Below the pieces are notes generated by a model. That model saw only the letters and a list, made by a program, of their open reading frames with translations. It did no database searches and was not told the origin of the DNA. A DNA stretch of 64,000 nt from the NCBI GenBank assembly GCA_013176395.1, contig JABMLP010000008.1, positions 434,001 through 498,000 of the forward strand. The letters are read 5' to 3'. The position numbers and the translations under genes were made by a program. Within the stretch, counting starts at the first letter, position 1. Each line of letters opens with the position of its first letter. The stretch comes from Venturia oleaginea (Eukaryota; Ascomycota; Dothideomycetes; Venturiales; Venturiaceae). Shown here in pieces: positions 57,915 to 64,000 of the stretch.

Positions 57915-60900
57915 ATGTCGCATTTCAACCAAGGCAACCAAGGCAACCAAGGCAACCCTCAAGGGCGGCCGGCGACAATGTCTCCAGACGCGACAACCAA
58001 CACCACAACCACCATTGGGAGCTCCGCAAGTTACGTAGAAGAACTGATCAACCGCTCTTCAATCGCCGACGATCCAGCAACTTTACCACTTTTGAACAAC
58101 ACAGGCCATGCTACAGGAGTTTCGAACAGCAGCACAGCAGGTCTTGTCAATCGGGCTCCAGCAGTGCCTCAGGTGAGAAATATGTACTTGATGCTCATGG
58201 AAGCCGGGATTGACATGCAGAGAATACTGTCAAGGACTCTTCGAATCACCGTCACCCATCCCCAGCTTCAGTTGTGTCAAGGGTAAATGTGATAGCTACC
58301 AAAATGTCCTTCATCTACTGACCATCGTAGAAACCACTCCCAGAATCTACCAACTCTCAACCAATCCAATCAAGTCAAACAACTCAACCTCAACCACCTC
58401 AACCATCTCAACCACCTCAACCACCTCAACCACCTCAACCGCACAACGAGGCATTGAGAGCAGATCCGACAAAGTTTGGTCAAGCCTACTCGGAGAGAAA
58501 CCCACCTCCCAACATCGCGACCTTCCGAGAGAATGAACAAAAGCGTCAGGAAGCTTCACAACGATATTTCGAAGACCAAAAACCGACAGCCCAAGACACG
58601 AAGACGAAATTTGACGTTCCAGACGATACGCCGAAAGCTGACCGAACTGATGATGTTCCGATTGGCGCAGAAAAGTCCAACGTGCTCTTCCACCCAACGT
58701 GGGTACTTTCCACAGTCAATTCCGTCAAATGCTAACATTGGATAGACCAAACGTCAACCTTGATCTAGTCTTCGAAAACATCAGCCAGAGTTTGAAACAG
58801 GTATCATATGCTGTGTTTGGCGCTATCGTTATACTGGATTTGCTTTTCATTGGAGGCGGCTTCAAGGGATTTGTCAAATCATTCCTCCCAGCAGGTGGCG
58901 TTGCCGCGGCCGTGTATTTCATTTTGACCAAGCTAGGGCAGGATGCCGCTGGACGCAAAATCGACCGAGCGGAGGTCAAAACCGAAAAATTGAGATACGT
59001 ACCAGAGTCTGTGGAATGGATGAACACCCTAGTAGAGACGCTGTGGGATACGCTACAACAGGAGTTCTTTGATGGCATCGCCTCCCAGATCAATGACACC
59101 ATCAAGCCATTCATTCCTGAAGGTGTCCCTGCAACAGTCAAAATTACAGAACTTGGCCATGGCTCACAGTCACTGCGCGTTCTTTCCATGAGATCGCTTC
59201 CAGACTCCGAATTTGGCGAACTTGTCCCAGCGCATGGGCTTGACAGAAGCGGATCCGCTGAAGAGGCCAAAGAAAAAGAGAAAGCAATCGAGAAAGAAGA
59301 GGGTGGAGTGTTTTACAATCTCGAAATTGCCGTCGCCTATCACGAACCTCCTTTCCGGCCAAGAAAAGATCATATGCATGTCGATGTCCTGGCCATGCTA
59401 GGTCCCGTCCCACTTCCGGTCTTTGTACAAGTCAAGGAATTCGTGGCAACCATCCGTATCCGTCTTCAGATGCATCAAGGTAGGTCATGTATAGGTTTCG
59501 GAACACTTAGAGTCTAAGCTGCGAACAGATCTCCCATTCCTGAAGAATGTCACCTTTGCTCTCACCGAAAAGCCCAAAGTGAACGCCTGTGTCAGCCTAG
59601 GAGCCCCCTGGGCTCTGGATCTTCTGAACCTACCGATAATAGATTCGGTTCTCAACTCTCAAATTGATGCCGCAGCCGCAGACTTTGTTCAACCTAAGAG
59701 TATGAGCTTGGACATGACCGCTTATGTTGGTGGTTCCGACCAGAAGGAGGAAACAGATGCTATTGGTGTTCTGGTTGTAAAAATACATCGGGCCCGCCAC
59801 TTGGCTCGTCAAGATTCTCGTGGACCTGGAGGTATGACTATGACTTGGATCGGTTTGACGAAACTACTAACTGGTCAACAGCTGACCCTTACCTCACGAT
59901 CGCATTCAGCAAATATGAAAAGCCGATGTACGCAACCCGGATCATCAAAGGAGATCGAAATCCAGTTTGGGAGGAGTCTGCGATCATCATGATTCGAGCC
60001 GAACATGTGAAGCGCCAGGAAAATGTCTTACTTCGTCTGTGGGACTCCGATACCACCGGCTCGGATGATGTTTCTGGTGTTTGCGAATTTCCTCTGCATG
60101 AGCTTATCCTAAATGCAAACAAGATGCATCGAAGAGAAGACCAGTTGCAAGGAGATACTGCGGGGACTGACGCTGAGGGTATCCTGGAGTGGGAGATCGG
60201 CTACTTCCCTCGAGCAGAGTTCGCAAAACACCTTAGGACAACGGCAACAGACCCCCGTGACCGTCATGGCGAGAAAGTAGAAGCCAGTGAGGAGCAAAAA
60301 CAGGAACAGAATGCTCAAAATACTGCGCCAGATCCAAATCTTCCATCAGGAATTCTAGGGTTAACGATTCATCAATGTATCAACGTTGAAGTCGACAACC
60401 CGAACAAGAAATCCATGGGCTACGTCCAGGTTCGTGGTCAGGATTCTGACGGTGAGGATGATGACGAGGAAGAGACCGTCAGTATCGATTATATCCCATC
60501 TCTGTACGTCTCAGCCGACATCAACGACAAGCTAAATTACAGAACCCGGGTCAAATCAATTACCAACCACCCAACTTTCAATTCAAGCCATGAGACGTAT
60601 ATCCGCGACTGGAGAATGGCTACGCTGACACTATCGGTTTGGGACAACAGAAAGAAGACTGATGATTGTCTGGTGGGCGTGGTTGCGTTGAAGCTTTCAG
60701 AGATCTTTCACGAATCCTCTTCCGTGGTGAAGTTCTACGATTTAAAGGGCGGAAAAGGTTCAGGGCGCATTCGAGTCAGCATGATCTTCCGCTCCATCGG
60801 CATGAGACTCGAAAGGTCACTCTTAGGCTACGAGATCGGCAGCTTCGTGTTCTCATCCCCAATTGTCTGCACCGGGAAGTTCAACACCAGGAAACTTACC

Positions 60901-61494
60901 TTACGCACCGCTGGATCGACACGAACGATCAAGGGCGGAGAAAAATCCGAGGGAGGGCACACTTGGACACTTGACGATAAACAATCGTTCCTCCCAGTCC
61001 ATTATCGATATATGTCGCCTCTTGTCCTTGAATTGGCTGGCATCACGGAAACAGTACCGGGACCACTGGGCAAGATGATGAACAAGAACAAGAACTTCGC
61101 TGTCTTATGGCTTTACGGACTCAACGATAATGAGGAGCAAACATTCACCCTTCCAATATATAAGACAGATAACCCGGATCGTCTCACTCAAAACGTTGTC
61201 AGCCAGCCAGACGATACTATGGCATTGGAGCAAGTTGGGGAAGTGTCTTTCAAGGGTCGTTTCAGTGCAGGGCTCGATGATAGCCATGAAGAATTCTTGG
61301 AGAAGGGCAGTCATGATCATTGGTCTGCGTATCAGAGTTGGGTTGCTGCGAAGAAAAGTGGTGAGTAGGTCTGAGCATATTTCTCTGGACAGATTTGACC
61401 GCTAACCTTTGTCACAGGGCAAAGGAATTTTCAGGTTGAGAGGACGACGAACAAGACAGTACAGGAATTGATGGCGAGGAGTGGGAAGATTTGA
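57915..61494 (+). CDS. Tricalbin-like SMP/C2 protein (copy B)
   Basis: Paralogue of copy A. Exons: 57915-58172, 58223-58282, 58331-58698, 58746-59479, 59529-59831, 59882-61360, 61418-61494; phases close to 1,092 residues. The N-terminus is disordered with (NQG)3 and a Pro-Gln repeat (58,391-58,435). A membrane hairpin follows (about 250-295, AIVILDLLFIGGGFKGF). The SMP domain is at about 310-530 (YVPESVEWMNTLVETLWDTLQ). C2A is near 585 (GVLVVKIHRARHLARQDS, ADPYLTIAFSKYEKP, DSDTTGSDD) with most calcium-site aspartates, and C2B near 745 (PSGILGLTIHQCINVEV). It keeps most landmarks of copy A at clearly different sequence, so the duplication is not recent. The intron donor at 58,699 is GTGGGT. 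Confidence 0.9.
57927..57953 (+). repeat. 9-bp coding repeat (Asn-Gln-Gly)3
   Basis: Three perfect AACCAAGGC units at the start of tricalbin copy B. Confidence 0.9.
58391..58435 (+). repeat. 9-bp coding repeat (Gln-Pro-Pro)5
   Basis: Five CAACCACCT units (one with a substitution to CAACCATCT) in the disordered N-terminus of tricalbin copy B. Confidence 0.9.
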
Positions 61495-62419
61495 GCTTGA
61501 TGACGGAAGAAGTAAAAGTTAGCTCGTGTATTGTATAGTGAAGAGTTGATGGTGAACCAGAGATATCTTTGTGACTACTTGCAAAGGAGGATGAAAAATA
61601 GTGAAAGGCGTTGACTCAATGCTACTATTGACTTCGGTGACCCAGAGAAGCGAATGTGATTTGCAAAGTTGCAGAGAGCAGTCAGAGCCAAAAGTCGAGG
61701 TAGAGGAGGAGTGTGATATTGACGACAAAGAACCTTGTGCTCCCCGATTCAACTACCATTTCACGACAAGGATTACCTCCAGATCCTCTCCTCTTTACCC
61801 TCCAGGCAACAACATTTTCTCACTCCCGTCTCACTCGGACCCGTCCCATCCAAGCCTCGAGCTAAGCTCCAAGAAGATGAATTACGTCGATCCATCCCCG
61901 TATTCACGACTTGGCGGTTTGATAGTCCGTCAGCATCGTGAATTTTAAGCCGTATTATCGGGGTTTCTTCGTCCATGGCGTTTCTTGCTCGAGATGTAGC
62001 TACGAATAATTTGGTGTTTTCGATTCGGGATCGATATCGAATAATTAGTAAATATGTTGTAAAAGTCGCGGAGAGATACTCTGCTCTGCTTTGAGATTCA
62101 AGTTCGTCGATAAGGGAGGGAGAAGGGGACGGGGCGTGGAATAGAAGCTCCACTGTTGTGATGTCAACCTTGCCATCGGGATTCAAGATCAACATCAATA
62201 TTCGTATTTATAGGATCGCTGGGCTGTGTTGTCTGAACGATAAAGTAGTCCCTTCACCTTTAAGAAAGACCATACCCCTCACTCTCAACTCTTCCACTTG
62301 CTCGTTGCAACCAAAGCATCCGAGTGACAAACACGTTTCTACTCTACTTCCCATCATTCAACATCACTTCTCCATCCCATTACCTCCATCTCCTCAAGCC
62401 TTGCTTCCAACCCTACATC
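61495..62419. other. Intergenic, no supported gene
   Basis: About 0.9 kb between tricalbin copy B and the small membrane protein gene. A 115-codon frame at 61,601-61,948 has no motif and begins with GTG; not called. Confidence 0.45.
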
Positions 62420-63031
62420 ATGGACAACCGCCTTACAAAGACCCGAACAAAAATGGACAGGTTCAATACTGTACCCAAGAACGTCCACTACATCACAATC
62501 GCCTCCTCCTTCACGGGTCTAGCGTTCTGCCTCACCCATGGCATAATAACACACGAAGTAGCCCCAGCACTCGGTCTAATCCCCCTCGGCATAAGCGCCC
62601 TCCTCGCCCTCAACCGCCTCACTAAATGCGCCTCGACCAAAAGCCGAAACGTAGAAGGTGGTGGTGCCAAATACCAGATCCTGCTTACCGCAGAAGAAGA
62701 GGACGAGGACGATCACCAGAAAGGTGCCACAGGGCATCAAATCCTCCTCGCGTTGCTGGATTTTGGTTGTTTCGGTGGATTGGTCGTTACAGTTGTTTTC
62801 TCGGTTTTAATCAATAATGCTGTTAGATGCCGATACACGTATAGAAGCAATATATGGAATGGTGTACATACTTATAGTGTTGCGAGGTGTAGGAGTATGC
62901 AACCCATGTTAGCAGCTTGGGCAACAATGGTTATGCTTGTGAAAGCGTGGGTTGGTTACCTCCACTCTTCTCTCTGGTCTTTTCAAAACGAGTCTGTGGG
63001 GAAAAAGACGATGGAACTTTTGGATTACTAA
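62420..63031 (+). CDS. Small multi-pass membrane protein, unknown
   Basis: Open frame of 203 residues from ATG 62420 (MDNRLTKTRTKMDRF). Three or four hydrophobic segments: about residues 26-44, 49-65, 108-130 (LLALLDFGCFGGLVVTVVFSVLI) and 160-178 (AAWATMVMLVKAWVGYL). An acidic loop EEEDEDD lies between the second and third. A Pro/Ser-rich 5' leader precedes the ATG. I do not recognise a family; the four-helix pattern recalls small fungal membrane proteins of unknown function. A short intron near 62,860 cannot be ruled out, because the sequence after residue 140 looks less regular. Confidence 0.55.
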   Translation: MDNRLTKTRTKMDRFNTVPKNVHYITIASSFTGLAFCLTHGIITHEVAPALGLIPLGISALLALNRLTKCASTKSRNVEGGGAKYQILLTAEEEDEDDHQKGATGHQILLALLDFGCFGGLVVTVVFSVLINNAVRCRYTYRSNIWNGVHTYSVARCRSMQPMLAAWATMVMLVKAWVGYLHSSLWSFQNESVGKKTMELLDY

Positions 63032-64000
63032 CTGAATCTCACATGCTAGTATTATCCATCTTTACCTCCTCGTCACATTCTTGCCTAAGTTTTGGCACAA
63101 GGGGAGGAAGCAGGGCAAGGCTTCACTGTGTACCCGATGCCAAGCTCCCATTTGCGAGGAAGAGCAACGACCCGCTCACAGTCATGAGGAATATGACGAG
63201 CATGCCGACCAGGCTAGCTCGAGTGTTGCCTGAAGAATCACCACGAAGACTGGCAGGATGGATGATAAGGCCGAGTGAGACAAGAATTCTAAACGAGCTC
63301 TCGAGGGATAACAGTTCAACAGCAAATCTGGGAACAATACTGCGTGTCTGAGGAATGTACGAGTTTAAGGTGCATCACTGGCCACCGGGGAGAGATTGGG
63401 TAGCACATATGAGGATCTTACAAATAAGCAGACAGCCTTCTGACAATTGAGACACCTCATCACAAACCTGACGCGATAGAAGAGTATTCTCCGAAATATG
63501 TGTTGCAGTATGGTCGCACGGTCGTGAGAAGTGAAGCTTAATTTGATCGATTCGATTCGTGATTTTGGAGCCAGGAGCGAGCAGGGGATATCTTTGGGTC
63601 CAAAGGAAGGTAAGCGTCGACACGGCTTTCTATGGATGTCCGGAAAGGTTTCCTGAATCCATAGCACGAATCGTGAACCTTGCTCTTCGGGTATGGGTCC
63701 ATCCATATCTTATCGAGTATCAAAAAAGGCTACACTATATTTGCGTGCATGGAATGAGAAGTCAGGGAGGGCTTTCAATTGCGGGCGTCTGCGAATCATC
63801 CACAACGAAGACTGCACGAGACGCGGTTGGGTAGAGGGAGCTCACCGGGAATGTATATGCGACTGATCCACTCACCGGATATTGTGAATGCGGTGCGGTG
63901 CGAACAGTGGGCAAGTTGTCGAGTCGGTGGCGGATATTCTGATGGAGAAGAACAAAGGTATTGAGATTAGTGGGCTTAGTCACAAAGGTAGATGAAGCTT
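63032..64000. other. Right edge, no supported gene
   Basis: Frames on both strands are short. On the minus strand at about 63,840-63,920 a possible exon is bounded by CATCAG and CCG|GTGAGT, which could be part of a gene whose start lies beyond the window. Not enough to call. Confidence 0.3.

Noticed and set aside
1..64000. CRISPR array, prophage, plasmid origin or biosynthetic gene cluster
   Set aside because: No direct-repeat/spacer arrays and no PKS, NRPS, terpene cyclase or phage genes; the gene style is eukaryotic throughout.

Overview
This is a nuclear genome segment from a filamentous ascomycete (Pezizomycotina). Genes are cut by many short introns of about 47-86 nt with GT...CTAAC/CTGAC...AG signals. 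Fungal hallmark families are present: SUR7/PalI, Zn2Cys6, Hrp1/Nab4, fungal tricalbins and Fot1/pogo transposons. 5S rRNA is dispersed rather than in an array. I cannot fix the class or genus. All exon coordinates were read by eye from splice signals and reading-frame continuity; no search was run.

Layout. 1-1,826: 3' part of RAD54. 3,179-5,236: a SUR7/PalI-type membrane protein and a DUF2237-type protein. 5,850-9,550: a ruined copper P-type ATPase pseudogene, split at a TA by a complete Fot1/pogo-like transposon (7,047-8,861) whose transposase frame is intact. 10,318-12,884: an unrecognised seven-exon gene for a secreted or anchored protein. 13,759-19,396: HRP1/NAB4-type RNA-binding protein (minus) divergent from a GYP1-type Rab GAP (plus). 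19,775-22,469: a YEN1/GEN1 resolvase homologue that looks broken. 23,975-27,727: a Zn2Cys6 regulator with about 6.5 kb of gene-free DNA upstream. 34,214-37,236: ISC1-type inositol-phosphosphingolipid phospholipase C divergent from a SWD3/WDR5-type WD40 protein. 38,637-40,295: a secreted Pro/Gln repeat protein. 42,325-43,845: SUA5. 44,272-47,076: a TFIIIC subunit. 47,339-50,172: two poorly known membrane proteins. 50,913-53,232: a decayed Fot1-like copy and a 334-bp internally deleted derivative. 53,567-53,685: a divergent 5S rRNA gene. 53,757-61,494: two tricalbin-like genes head to head. 62,420-63,031: a small membrane protein.

Functionally this is mostly housekeeping: recombination repair (RAD54, YEN1), RNA processing and Pol III transcription (HRP1, TFIIIC, 5S), tRNA t6A modification (SUA5), COMPASS-type chromatin (SWD3), sphingolipid turnover (ISC1) and ER-plasma-membrane contact sites (two tricalbins). 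I see no biosynthetic cluster, CRISPR array, virus or other dedicated new system. The most informative signals are the divergent 5S gene with compensatory helix changes, the inverted tricalbin pair, the dated transposon-in-pseudogene nest, the related transposon/deletion-derivative set, and single in-frame TGA codons in YEN1 and TFIIIC.
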